Shown one piece after another: positions 1-7,953 of a DNA stretch of 18,402 nt; position 1 is the first letter of the stretch; every line of letters starts with the position of its first letter. This DNA is from Euryarchaeota archaeon UBA550 (GTDB lineage: Archaea > Thermoplasmatota > Poseidoniia > Poseidoniales > Poseidoniaceae). The notes beneath the pieces are model-generated. The model did not search any database. It was not told where the DNA came from and worked only from the letters and a program-made list of their open reading frames with translations. The translations under genes and the position numbers were made by a program. The stretch covers positions 1 through 18,402 of the forward strand of contig DAYA01000067.1 of NCBI GenBank assembly GCA_002506705.1, given 5' to 3'.

Positions 1-477
1 GGCGCCCATGTCGTTGTGAGGGAATACCGCTCTCTTTGCTTTGGTTAGTCTAACACCATCTATAATCGAGCCGTGATTTAATTCGTCTGAGATGATTATG
101 TCTTGCTTTCCTTGAACAAGAGAAGGAATCAATCCAACGTTTACTGTGTAACCTGCAGAGTAAATTAATGCGGATTCAACGCCTTTGAATTCAGCTACTT
201 TTCTTTCAGCCTCAAGGTGGATATCCATTGTACCTGCAATCGCTCTAACAGAACCACTTCCTGCGCCGTATTTTCTTGTAGCAGCAATAGATGCCTCGAC
301 AACTTTTGGATGGGTTGTCAGATTGAGGTAATTGTTTGCAGATAGCATGATTGTTGGCTTTCCGTCCATTGTACACCTCGGGGTGTTAGCACTCTCTAGA
401 GTTGGAGGTTGCCATAGTAGTGATTGCTCTTTAAGATGTGAATATCTTTCTTCCATCCAAGATAAGTCCCCGGCCAT
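1..477 (-). CDS. kbl: Glycine C-acetyltransferase / AONS-family PLP enzyme, N-terminal part (partial)
   Basis: The first 159 residues are in the window; the gene continues past position 1. The family condenses an acyl-CoA with an amino acid using PLP: Kbl joins acetyl-CoA and glycine to 2-amino-3-ketobutyrate in threonine breakdown, and BioF makes the biotin precursor AONS. Visible family marks are the substrate-loop stretch YLNLTTHP, the motif GSGSVRAIAGTMDIH, and the block SDELNHGSIIDGVRL followed by an HNDM segment. IIDGVRL followed by KAKR fits Kbl better than BioF, but the Schiff-base lysine lies outside the window, so the exact substrate is not settled. The start is the ATG at 477, giving MAGDLSWMEERY. 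It is transcribed divergently from ribK, with about 50 bases between the two starts. No frameshift is seen in the visible part. Confidence 0.8.
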   Translation of the reverse strand, partial: MAGDLSWMEERYSHLKEQSLLWQPPTLESANTPRCTMDGKPTIMLSANNYLNLTTHPKVVEASIAATRKYGAGSGSVRAIAGTMDIHLEAERKVAEFKGVESALIYSAGYTVNVGLIPSLVQGKQDIIISDELNHGSIIDGVRLTKAKRAVFPHNDMGA

Positions 478-530
478 GTAATCGGCTAGGTGGTTGGTGT
501 ACATGTTGTTTTGCTCGGTTACAAACAGTG

Positions 531-986
531 ATGAGTGAGAGGTATGTGCGACGAACGATGCGGATTGAAGGTACTGTGTCTTCCGGGCTTGGACGAGCTC
601 ATATCTTCATGTCCCAACACCATTACCAAGAGCAATTCAAGACAATCATTGGTCGCAGCGCTTGGCCAGGGACTCTAAATGTTCACGTCGAGGGTGATTC
701 CTTAAAGGAATACAAGAAATTGCGAGTTTCTGCTGGTCTCGAAGAGGGAGAAAGTAGCGATGTAACTGCGCATCGAATCAAAGGATTCGACAGAGACGGA
801 GTATCCTTTGGAGGAGCAACAGCTTTCTTGGGGAAATTTTTAGTTAACGGCGAGGTGCATGATTGTGCCATTCTTATTCCAGACCTAACCCGCCATGAAG
901 ACGTTGTTGAGGTCATTGCAGGAGTCTTCCTACGTGAATCCTGTTCGGTGGATGATGGTGACAGGGTCAGTATTTCCCTTGAATAA
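531..986 (+). CDS. ribK: Archaeal CTP-dependent riboflavin kinase (RibK, DUF120 family)
   Basis: This 151-residue cytosolic enzyme should phosphorylate riboflavin to FMN. The archaeal family uses CTP rather than ATP. Visible marks are an N-terminal GxxGLGRAHIF-type strand (residues about 14-25), the PGTLNV motif (46-51) that carries family-specific substrate residues, and the C-terminal IPDLTRHEDVVEVIA block followed by FLRE and a DGD turn (116-144), equivalent to the family's THxxxVIEIIAPVxLRE region. The length agrees with the single-domain members (about 135-150 residues). The frame is open back to 438, but that extension would run over the divergent kbl start and has no family similarity, so ATG 531 is preferred; ATG 558 (MRIEGTV) is a possible shorter start. 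The 3' end overlaps the convergent truA end by 20 bases. Confidence 0.88.
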   Translation: MSERYVRRTMRIEGTVSSGLGRAHIFMSQHHYQEQFKTIIGRSAWPGTLNVHVEGDSLKEYKKLRVSAGLEEGESSDVTAHRIKGFDRDGVSFGGATAFLGKFLVNGEVHDCAILIPDLTRHEDVVEVIAGVFLRESCSVDDGDRVSISLE

Positions 987-1827
987 GGTCAAACTGTCTG
1001 ATCAAGATATCCTTCTGTTGTTGTCGGCAGATTTCTTGCCACCTTCTGCTCGAATGGTCCGGTTTAGGAATCGTAGGCTCTTCAGTGTCTATATCTGGAA
1101 TCCCATCCCAACTTACCGACCATAAAATCAGCCAGTCAGGGTCTGCCAGGCCAAGGTCGATTTCGGTTTCTGGTGTATCTCTTGCCTCGATAACTCTCTC
1201 AACAGATCTGTAGCCGGTTACAACTGCTAACATTGCATTTGCAATTCTTCTCACCTGGTTCCAAACGAATGCTTCTCCAACAATTTCGAATCCGATGATA
1301 CGGTCATCATTTATCCAAGGCCTGCACGCTTCTACAACTCTTGTTGTTGTCCGACCAGGTTCTCTTCTACAGAAATTTGCCCAGTTGTGTTTTCCAACAA
1401 ATAGAGAACACAATTCTGTGAATTCATTCAATTCGGGTTCAGTCCAACCTTCCATACACTCCATTCTGTAGCGATAAGTTCGGTAGAGTGCTCTGCGTGG
1501 AGACCAGTCATCTGAGACTTGACGTGCATCTACTAAACAGATACTTTCAGGAATTTGATGTCCAACAGCCTTCATGAATCCCTTTTCCTTCATCGCATCC
1601 CATCGTTCTTGTTCGATATCGATGAATCCACCATTCAATCTAACATGAACTCCTGAATCAGTACGACTTGAGAATGCAACAGGCATTCTCTCATTTGTCC
1701 ATTTCAATTTCTTTTTGAAAACGTGCATGAAAGTGCCCTGTACAGTAGGGACATCGGGTTGCACTTGGCTACCGTGAAAACAATCACCATAGTGGCCAAA
1801 ACGGAAGGCGATTCGCGCCTTCCCCAT
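967..1827 (-). CDS. truA: tRNA pseudouridine synthase A (TruA/Pus family)
   Basis: This 286-residue enzyme should isomerise uridines to pseudouridine in the tRNA anticodon stem-loop (positions 38-40 in the family). The catalytic motif is plain: FSSRTDSGVH, with the nucleophilic aspartate at about residue 57. Other marks are the N-terminal FHGSQVQPDVPTVQG stretch (17-31), the RALYRTYRYRM strand in the middle, and the WNQVRRIANAMLAVVTG helix towards the C terminus. Length is normal for archaeal and eukaryal members. ATG 1827 is chosen because GAGGTG lies exactly 7 bases upstream; the upstream GTG at 1842 would sit inside that ribosome binding site. It follows the TPR gene, whose stop codon overlaps the ribosome binding site, so the two are probably translationally coupled. 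Its tail overlaps convergent ribK by 20 bases. Confidence 0.92.
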   Translation of the reverse strand: MGKARIAFRFGHYGDCFHGSQVQPDVPTVQGTFMHVFKKKLKWTNERMPVAFSSRTDSGVHVRLNGGFIDIEQERWDAMKEKGFMKAVGHQIPESICLVDARQVSDDWSPRRALYRTYRYRMECMEGWTEPELNEFTELCSLFVGKHNWANFCRREPGRTTTRVVEACRPWINDDRIIGFEIVGEAFVWNQVRRIANAMLAVVTGYRSVERVIEARDTPETEIDLGLADPDWLILWSVSWDGIPDIDTEEPTIPKPDHSSRRWQEICRQQQKDILIRQFDLIQGKY

Positions 1828-1834
1828 CAGTTTA

Positions 1835-1840
1835 CACCTC
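1835..1840 (-). promoter_or_regulatory. Ribosome binding site deciding the truA start
   Basis: GAGGTG on the minus strand lies 7 bases before ATG 1827. It includes the stop codon region of the upstream TPR gene and argues against the in-frame GTG at 1842 as the start. The same 7-base spacing recurs in front of ABC ATPase 2 and tgtA. Confidence 0.65.
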
Positions 1841-2354
1841 ACTCATCGGAGGATAGGACTGCTGCAGCATCTTCTGCAGAGTAGCCTAGGCCACCAACAG
1901 CCCAAACCAAAGCTTGCCTAAGCCATGGTTGAATCATTGGGTTGTCTCTACCTTGTCCAACCCTTTCAATCGCATCAACGATTAGCCTACTAGCATCGAA
2001 TAGTGTATCTTCGACAGGAATTTCATTGAGATCAGCCATCTTCTCAAGACGCTGATATTCCTTGATTGCCATAGGAATTCTTCCACAGTCTAGACAGAAG
2101 TTTGCGAAGGAAGCAACGTACTCTAGATTTTCTTCATCTAGTTGCATAGCCTTCTTGTAAACCTGCATGATTTTTCCAGCTGGTACATCTTCTTCCATAT
2201 CCATGGAAAGGCGCATGAATGCTGCTTCCGCCCATCCGTAGTGGGCAACTGCGTTATCAGGTTCAGCCTCTCTTGCTTGGTCAAAGAGTTCCATTGCTTC
2301 AGTAAATTGTCCACTTGAAAGGGCCATGCCAGCCTGCTGGATGAGTTCGCTCAT
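1839..2354 (-). CDS. Small TPR-repeat protein
   Basis: This is a 171-residue soluble protein without signal peptide or membrane segment. It is built of helix-turn-helix repeats of the tetratricopeptide type: residues about 2-34 (ALSSGQFTEAMELFDQAREAEPDN is a near-canonical TPR) and about 78-105 (FCLDCGRIPMAIKEYQRLEK), with a degenerate repeat between. The C-terminal part (115-171) is helical, has no TPR signature, and ends in an acidic tail. TPRs mediate protein-protein contacts; no enzyme motif is seen and the partner is unknown. It sits between the membrane PH-domain gene and truA in one direction, and its stop overlaps the truA leader. No good ribosome binding site precedes ATG 2354, so the start is less sure than the frame. 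Confidence 0.7.
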   Translation of the reverse strand: MSELIQQAGMALSSGQFTEAMELFDQAREAEPDNAVAHYGWAEAAFMRLSMDMEEDVPAGKIMQVYKKAMQLDEENLEYVASFANFCLDCGRIPMAIKEYQRLEKMADLNEIPVEDTLFDASRLIVDAIERVGQGRDNPMIQPWLRQALVWAVGGLGYSAEDAAAVLSSDE

Positions 2355-2372
2355 GGCGCTGGCTTACTAAAC

Positions 2373-2387
2373 AGGTTTTTGAAACCT
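2373..2387. repeat. Short intergenic hairpin between the membrane PH-domain gene and the TPR gene
   Basis: A perfect inverted repeat AGGTTT/AAACCT with a 3-base loop fills much of the 38-base gap after the stop at 2393. No T-run follows it on the minus strand, so it is a weak terminator at best. It could be an RNA processing or stability element, or chance. Confidence 0.35.
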
Positions 2388-2392
2388 ATGTG

Positions 2393-3409
2393 TCAATCAT
2401 GAAGTTCAGTCAATTGCTCTTTCAAGTCCTTCAACTGCCCAGATTGGCTGTGCCTTTGATGCATCTCATTCAACAATTGCTCAATCGATTTCCAGTTTGT
2501 AATACAGAAGAAAGAGAATCTTGGGTCTGGAAGGTCGATTTTGCGAGTTCTCTGGTAAGTCACAAACGCAAACAATTTCTTGTATAGGGGTTTTGTAATT
2601 TGGCCATCGGCACCAATTTCGGTTGTTGTGTTGCTTGGAGCACTTCCAACAGATACTGACATAGCATCTTCTCCAATTCCGAGTTGGCTTCCAGTGTCAC
2701 AGATGATTGTGTTGTAGCCAAACATTGCGCCCATCATGGTTCTCTGAGTTCGAACCTCGTTGATGTTATCGAAGAGGATTCTTCTGCCATCTCCAGGAAT
2801 TATCAGGTGCTGTGTGAAAATCACTCTGTGGTTTGTGATTGCGTAGTGGAAACTCCTCTGATAAAATACGGTGAATAGGGTAAACAAAGCTGCCCAGAAT
2901 ATGCCGAATAATGAGTAACTGAAATCATCCAGTGGGATGAAACCTGCATCTTTGCCCATTATCCAAGCGATAAAATCATCCAATCGTAGCACTGGTGGAG
3001 TGAATGCAACAACCAATAGGAAAATTGTTGTCCACTTTCCGCTAGTAGAACCATTCAACATTCTGTTAAACCATGTTACTCCAAGCATCACCATAACGAA
3101 TCCAATTTCACCAATATCCGAAATTTCAAGCAAGAAAATCATGGTTTTGACTAGCATGTTGTCATCGCTGCTTGCATCCCAGTCGATTCCAAACAACATG
3201 TGAGCACCAAGTATAATCAATGCAACCAAGTACATTGGAAGGAATGCGAAAATGGATGGCTTGACATCCTTCAATATTTTTTCATCCCCTGTTAATCGGA
3301 ATTTTTCTCTAAGTGAATCATTGTTTGAAACAGCCTCTGTAGGGGCCTCAGTTTCAGTGCTGACTGCGGTTTCTTCGGTAGTCTCAGGTGTAACTTCCTC
3401 ATCTGACAT
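2393..3409 (-). CDS. Multi-spanning membrane protein with a PH-like domain
   Basis: This 338-residue protein begins with an acidic, Thr/Glu-rich cytosolic tail (1-48). About four hydrophobic segments follow (roughly 51-75, 85-115, 126-150 and 163-184), then a cytosolic region at 187-315 resembling the bacterial PH-like domain: HYAITNHRVIFTQ followed by IPGDGRRILFDNINEVRTQ is the typical strand-turn-strand start of that fold. The C terminus (315-338) is a short charged helix with coiled-coil character. Such proteins are common and mostly uncharacterised; some bind lipids or proteins at the membrane. The start at ATG 3409 is supported by GGGGAAG just upstream. It lies 59 bases downstream of the lipocalin-like gene, probably in the same transcript. 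No catalytic residues are recognised. Confidence 0.65.
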   Translation of the reverse strand: MSDEEVTPETTEETAVSTETEAPTEAVSNNDSLREKFRLTGDEKILKDVKPSIFAFLPMYLVALIILGAHMLFGIDWDASSDDNMLVKTMIFLLEISDIGEIGFVMVMLGVTWFNRMLNGSTSGKWTTIFLLVVAFTPPVLRLDDFIAWIMGKDAGFIPLDDFSYSLFGIFWAALFTLFTVFYQRSFHYAITNHRVIFTQHLIIPGDGRRILFDNINEVRTQRTMMGAMFGYNTIICDTGSQLGIGEDAMSVSVGSAPSNTTTEIGADGQITKPLYKKLFAFVTYQRTRKIDLPDPRFSFFCITNWKSIEQLLNEMHQRHSQSGQLKDLKEQLTELHD

Positions 3410-3468
3410 ATTTACTTCCCCTAATTACTATCCGTACCTAGACGGTCATGAACCTTGTGGCGATTTTA

Positions 3469-4596
3469 TCAATGAAGTAGTCCCCATGAGTGTTCTGCAT
3501 TACCTCGGATACTTCCCCAATCCTTGCGGGTTCTTACTCCCTGTTCATCATCAATTTCTAGTTTTGTGACCTCTAGCGGATACTCGTTGTAGGTAAGATG
3601 AGATTTCATTCCACCACGAGTGGGCTGGTCGAAAGTCCAGTGTGCTCTAGTAACTGATTTTGCTTCGATTCTGATTTCTGTTACTCCGTTCCACATATGG
3701 ACGTGAAAAGTTGGTAAACCATGCTCATTACATGTCCTTTCCACTCTCACTTCACTGAATTTTTCACTTCTCTGCCTCGATACATCATGAAACAGGCCAC
3801 CCATGGAAAGAGGATAGTGTGTAATGTCTCTTCTTTTCCAATGTCGCGAATCTTTAGCTGTCAGTGTTGGAGAAACGTGTGGTACAAACCAATCGATGTA
3901 TGATCCATCATCTAAGTGCAGCATTCCCCAAAACCATGGTGGCGATGGTGCTTGGACACACACTTTCTGGAAGTATGCTGAACCGTTTACTTCACTACCA
4001 TCAATTGTTCCTGAGCAAAGTGCACCATGAAGTCTAGAAATTCCATAGCCCATGCCTAAGCCATATTCTGCTTGGGCGACTTTCATACTAGACATCGCAT
4101 TATTCCACGGTGTCATTCTAAGGTCAAATTTACCATGCTCAGTTTCCAAAATTAACCAAAACTGGTCTTCACTGGGATTCAGTCCCATTGAGAATTCACT
4201 TTCGGTATGGGATGCAACAATTCCGCCTTTGGAATATGGCCATTTCGGGTGGTCCTCAGAAACAACCAGAATTCGCCCCTCTTCCAAAACAAGTGGTTCA
4301 ATCAATTCCTTTCCATCATACCACCATGCGGCGACCATGCCGTCCATTGCAATACCGCCATCATCATCGAATCCAGGTCGCCCGACAGGTTTCCACGGAT
4401 GCCCGTTTACTTCGACTAAGGGGTTGTCTTTTGTCGACCATAGAACCATCAGTTGCTTACCAGCAGGGTTGCCTCCCTCGTCATCCAACATTACCAACCA
4501 CCACCACCAATCCCACGTTAGGTGGTGTATTGGAGGCAAGTTCTGTAACTTCCATAGACTCGATAAGTCTCCAGTGAACCTTTGAGAGTCACTCAT
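3469..4596 (-). CDS. Lipocalin-like protein related to AttH / hydroxyneurosporene synthase (CrtC)
   Basis: This 375-residue protein appears to be a two-half beta-barrel of the AttH/CrtC-like superfamily, whose known members act on hydrophobic isoprenoids (carotenoid hydration) or are uncharacterised. Supporting marks are an N-terminal Trp-rich strand at residues 28-33 that parallels the family's EWWYF start, a central GISRLHGALCSGTIDGSEVNG block (185-205), and SPPWFWGMLHLDDGSYIDW (218-236) followed by a long C-terminal beta-rich half. It lacks a clear signal peptide or membrane segment. The start is ATG 4596, which shares one base with the stop of ABC permease 2 (TAATG) and is preceded by AAAGGAAGTG; extending to 4641 would intrude into the permease gene. 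The coupling suggests it works on the same substrate as the ABC modules. Family assignment is moderately sure; the reaction is unknown. Confidence 0.5.
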   Translation of the reverse strand: MSDSQRFTGDLSSLWKLQNLPPIHHLTWDWWWWLVMLDDEGGNPAGKQLMVLWSTKDNPLVEVNGHPWKPVGRPGFDDDGGIAMDGMVAAWWYDGKELIEPLVLEEGRILVVSEDHPKWPYSKGGIVASHTESEFSMGLNPSEDQFWLILETEHGKFDLRMTPWNNAMSSMKVAQAEYGLGMGYGISRLHGALCSGTIDGSEVNGSAYFQKVCVQAPSPPWFWGMLHLDDGSYIDWFVPHVSPTLTAKDSRHWKRRDITHYPLSMGGLFHDVSRQRSEKFSEVRVERTCNEHGLPTFHVHMWNGVTEIRIEAKSVTRAHWTFDQPTRGGMKSHLTYNEYPLEVTKLEIDDEQGVRTRKDWGSIRGNAEHSWGLLH

Positions 4597-5918
4597 TAAT
4601 TCACTTCCTTTCCTTTGAATATTGTTTGGCCGATAAACCATGCCATGATTCCCTGGAAAATCAGAACTATCGTTGAAATTACAAATGCTAACCAGTTGCT
4701 AACACCAAGGTTTGGACTTCCGCTAAACACACTCAAGGGCTCTGCACCTGGCAGAGGAATGAATGCAACCTCTCCTAACCAATTTTCTTCTCCATGTCCA
4801 CCACCCCAAAGACCGATTTCTATCAATTGCCAATTGTCCGGCCATCCGATAGCAGCTCCAGCATCGACAATAATCATCCCCCATCCAATTACAGACATGT
4901 AGCGAATTGATGAGTCTCCTCCGGTGAGTATTGTTACAAATGCCATTCCCAATTCCCACGCCGCGAAGATTATTGCAAGAATTACACCATTTTTCCAAAC
5001 TATTCCAAATCCACAAAAGATTGTTCCATATACTAAAGAAACTAACATCGCAGCCCATGCAATCGACATCCAAACCGGTACATCTTGCCACCTAAACAGC
5101 GAGTCGCTTGGACCTGTAAAACCTGTGATGAGACATAATCCTATACATACAGCGAGAATAAATGGCCAAGTGATTCCGATATATCCTAGCATTCTGTAAA
5201 GTAGTACCTCACCTCTTGCAATTGGTTTAGCAAGCATGTAGTGGATTGTTCCTTCAGACATCTCTTCTCTAATCAACCCGGTAGCAAGGAAGAGTGGTAA
5301 GAAAATTCCGAGAAGGTAGACGATTCCAAACTTTCCAATTCCGAGGATGAAGGCTCTGTGGCCTGCTTCTTTGCCATATTTGTCTTCATCAGGATCCTCG
5401 TCTACCCCAGAGTCTGAAATTACAGATATTGTAGAATTAAACGAGTCTACGTTGACGATAATGTCACATTCGATTCCGTTATCGTTGGTATCTCTTTGAC
5501 TTGATGTATCGTAATATTCCAAGCAGTCACCATCGTCATCTGCTCCGACGTAATTTGTTCCATCTTGTAATGAATCCCAATCAATATCATCTTCGTTAAT
5601 CCATTTTTCAGGAGGGTCCGGTTCAACACCACTGGGGAAATCTTCGGCTGAATCGGGATTTGTCCCAAGCAATTTTTCTTGCCCGTTCGGATAACCATCT
5701 CCGTCACTATCAAAAGAATCTCCATCGTTATCTATCGCTTCAATTTCAGTATTCATCGCTTCGATGTAGAATAGAAGAATGAGCAATAGTGCGACTACGG
5801 ATGCAATCATAACAACCCATGTTGAAATTCTGGTTCGGTATTGCCTAAGAGTAAACTCTGCAATTGCGGTCGACTTTCTGTCTAATTGCGACCAGATTGT
5901 ATCCATACGATTGCTCAT
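4596..5918 (-). CDS. ABC-2-type transporter permease with a calcium-repeat extracellular loop
   Basis: This 440-residue inner-membrane subunit should form the pore of an ABC exporter with the ATPase encoded just upstream. Hydrophobic segments lie at about 34-55, 189-213, 239-267, 285-305, 310-332 and 408-430. The motif EEMSEGTIHYMLAKPIARGEVLLYR (218-242) is the standard ABC-2 permease signature just after the second segment. Between segments 1 and 2 lies an unusual acidic external insert of about 130 residues. It has a thrombospondin type 3-like repeat (DNDGDSFDSDGDGYPNGQE, 63-81) and a second Asp-rich stretch bounded by Cys132 and Cys151 (DDDGDCLEYYD, then DTNDNGIECD) that recalls the excalibur calcium motif. 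The start at ATG 5918 overlaps the ATPase stop by 4 bases (ATGA). Confidence 0.8.
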   Translation of the reverse strand: MSNRMDTIWSQLDRKSTAIAEFTLRQYRTRISTWVVMIASVVALLLILLFYIEAMNTEIEAIDNDGDSFDSDGDGYPNGQEKLLGTNPDSAEDFPSGVEPDPPEKWINEDDIDWDSLQDGTNYVGADDDGDCLEYYDTSSQRDTNDNGIECDIIVNVDSFNSTISVISDSGVDEDPDEDKYGKEAGHRAFILGIGKFGIVYLLGIFLPLFLATGLIREEMSEGTIHYMLAKPIARGEVLLYRMLGYIGITWPFILAVCIGLCLITGFTGPSDSLFRWQDVPVWMSIAWAAMLVSLVYGTIFCGFGIVWKNGVILAIIFAAWELGMAFVTILTGGDSSIRYMSVIGWGMIIVDAGAAIGWPDNWQLIEIGLWGGGHGEENWLGEVAFIPLPGAEPLSVFSGSPNLGVSNWLAFVISTIVLIFQGIMAWFIGQTIFKGKEVN

Positions 5919-6904
5919 GAAGAACCCCCTGTAAGATACATCAAGATGGATTGTAAGTCATCGTTTGGATTGTCTATTGAGGTTACTTTCCTACCGCTTT
6001 CGATAATGGTCTTCGGCAACTGTTTGTGAACTTCTCCAAGGTGATTTGTCTCAATGAGAAGTTTACCTTCTTCGGCAAACGACATACCTGTCACCTCACC
6101 AATTTTTATCACACTCTTTGCTAATTCACGAGGATCGTCACACTCTAGAGAGATTTTGTGCGGGTGTTGGTCTAGCATCTCTCGAATAGCATGGGAGTTA
6201 CCCAGTGCGAGAACTCTACCCTGGTGGAGGATTACAATTTGCTCGGTTATCCTCTCAATTTCATTCAGTATATGGCTTGAAACCAAAACGGTTCTTCCCA
6301 TCGCTCCCAATTCCTTAATCACATTCATTATCGTGGTTCTGGCTAATGGGTCACATCCTTGTAATGGCTCATCTAAAATGATCAATTCTGGGTCGTTAAC
6401 CAATGCATGAGCGATTTTCACTCTCTGTCTCATCCCTTTAGAAAACTGGCCTATTCTTTTGTGCATTACATCTGCGAGTGATACGAATGTGAGAACTCTA
6501 GTCGCTTCTTTTTCGGCTTCTTTTCTTGTTAAGCCGTGAAGTCTTGAAAAGGTTACAATGAAATCGAATGCTGTCATCCAGTCATACATTTTTTCGTGCT
6601 CTGGAACAAAGCCAACACGCGAATATGGCGCTGGATTTTTCCACGGGTCTATGCCAAATAATCTGATAGCACCAGAACTGGGTTTCACTTTTCCCATCAT
6701 CAACTTGAATAAAGTTGATTTTCCAGCTCCATTCATACCTAGTATTCCTGTTACCCCACCCGAAATCCCCAAAGAAACCGAGTTTAGTGCATTGATTCTT
6801 CCATATGTTTTGGAAACCCTGTCGAACATAATTACAGGGACATTTTGTTGCGGATTCCATTGTTCAGTCTCAGCCTTTCCATGCTGCGTCATGTCAGGCA
6901 TCAT
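5915..6904 (-). CDS. ABC transporter ATP-binding subunit (second module)
   Basis: This 329-residue ATPase should power the permease encoded next to it. The Walker A motif is GMNGAGKST (56-64), the ABC signature FSKGMRQR (154-161), Walker B LIILDEP (174-180) and the H-loop SSH (209-211). The D-loop is LQGCDPLA instead of the usual SGLDP, so the conserved Leu is Cys. After the nucleotide-binding domain comes an additional domain of about 90 residues typical of CcmA/NatA/DrrA-type ABC-2 exporters. The first 20 residues are a hydrophilic leader before the domain. The start ATG 6904 has a full GGAGGTGA exactly 7 bases upstream and overlaps the upstream permease stop (ATGA), so translation is probably coupled. 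The substrate cannot be told from sequence. Confidence 0.9.
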   Translation of the reverse strand: MMPDMTQHGKAETEQWNPQQNVPVIMFDRVSKTYGRINALNSVSLGISGGVTGILGMNGAGKSTLFKLMMGKVKPSSGAIRLFGIDPWKNPAPYSRVGFVPEHEKMYDWMTAFDFIVTFSRLHGLTRKEAEKEATRVLTFVSLADVMHKRIGQFSKGMRQRVKIAHALVNDPELIILDEPLQGCDPLARTTIMNVIKELGAMGRTVLVSSHILNEIERITEQIVILHQGRVLALGNSHAIREMLDQHPHKISLECDDPRELAKSVIKIGEVTGMSFAEEGKLLIETNHLGEVHKQLPKTIIESGRKVTSIDNPNDDLQSILMYLTGGSS

Positions 6905-7953
6905 TCTCTAGTCACCTCCATTGAGGATACCCTATTTGCTAACAAGTACAACGCTAATCCATTCATAATTACAACCGAGACAAGGCTCCAAACCCACGGG
7001 TGCTGATAGGTCATCTCTGTACCAATTAGCGCTTGGCATACATGAGCTACAGAATCATAAGGTGAGATGATGTATAGTAGTGACCTTTCGAATAATGCGT
7101 CTACTATTGCTGCAATCGAACGAGTCCCCATAAGTATCGCAATTAGACCAATCGCTGGGAAGAATCTACCACGAGAGATGCTCGATAGAGCCAATCCAAT
7201 GGATGTATAGGTAAATGAAAGAATAATTCCACATCCAAAGGCTGCTAAGAACATTGGGAATGTATCAATAATCCAAGCCCATCCTTTGCCCATTACTAGG
7301 ATGTCGACAAAGTAGTAGGCAGCCAAAGTCCCATTGATGATGAATAACAAAATCAAGCATACGGATAAGAATTTCATCGCTGTATAATCAAACCGATTTA
7401 TGGGTCTTGAAAAGTAAAGTGCGCTTGTTCCATGGGACCTGTCCTCTGAAATTATTCCACCAACTAAAAGCGCTGCTACAATAGGGTAGTACAAAATGTT
7501 CCTAGGAAAGAAACCCATTACGTGTCCGTATAAATTGTCTCTGTTAACCCCCCATATGTCATACAACGTAGGTTCGCCTATCATTCCGAATAGCAGAGCG
7601 AGTGCTACATCCGTCATTGACGCAATGACCACGAAGAAAATGAATAGCCTAGTTGGGATGTTCCAAGGTCTGTGACCTTTCTTGAATATCCCAAGGATGT
7701 GATGGCGCAAAATGGCCCAATTTCTCATCCACCTTGGATTAAGTGTTCCTTCCCAAGGCGTGTAAATTTGTTCAAAAATCTGGCCCTGTGGAGACGATGC
7801 TACCTTCGCGGACGTCTCTTCATCTCCGGTGTCCGCTGACCATGCCGCTTGCATTTTTGTTTGACCTGTGACTGGAGTTTCTGCTCCATAGGTTTCCACC
7901 TTATCTTGAACCGGCTCAAACGGCTCTTCGCCAACCAAGTCATCATCCGGCAT
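6901..7953 (-). CDS. ABC-2-type transporter permease (first module)
   Basis: This 350-residue membrane subunit has a long acidic, soluble N-terminal tail (1-75) and an amphipathic stretch before six hydrophobic segments at about 102-124, 150-168, 190-215, 232-258, 263-286 and 318-340. The ABC-2 hallmark is SEDRSHGTSALYFSRPINR (169-187), which lies after the second segment, as in the neighbouring permease; in other respects the two differ, and this one lacks the calcium-repeat insert. The start codon ATG directly abuts the stop of ATPase 1 (TAGATG, no spacer), and its own stop overlaps the start of ATPase 2. It therefore pairs with ATPase 1 and may form a larger heteromeric exporter with module 2. 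Substrate unknown. Confidence 0.83.
   Translation of the reverse strand: MPDDDLVGEEPFEPVQDKVETYGAETPVTGQTKMQAAWSADTGDEETSAKVASSPQGQIFEQIYTPWEGTLNPRWMRNWAILRHHILGIFKKGHRPWNIPTRLFIFFVVIASMTDVALALLFGMIGEPTLYDIWGVNRDNLYGHVMGFFPRNILYYPIVAALLVGGIISEDRSHGTSALYFSRPINRFDYTAMKFLSVCLILLFIINGTLAAYYFVDILVMGKGWAWIIDTFPMFLAAFGCGIILSFTYTSIGLALSSISRGRFFPAIGLIAILMGTRSIAAIVDALFERSLLYIISPYDSVAHVCQALIGTEMTYQHPWVWSLVSVVIMNGLALYLLANRVSSMEVTRE

Noticed and set aside
438..530. Upstream extension of the ribK frame
   Set aside because: It overlaps the divergent kbl start region and lacks RibK family similarity; ATG 531 gives the normal length.
4052..4585. Long open frames on the plus strand opposite the lipocalin-like gene
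   Set aside because: They lie fully antisense to a gene with family similarity and good coupling to its neighbour; their translations show no family motif and are low in coherent secondary structure.
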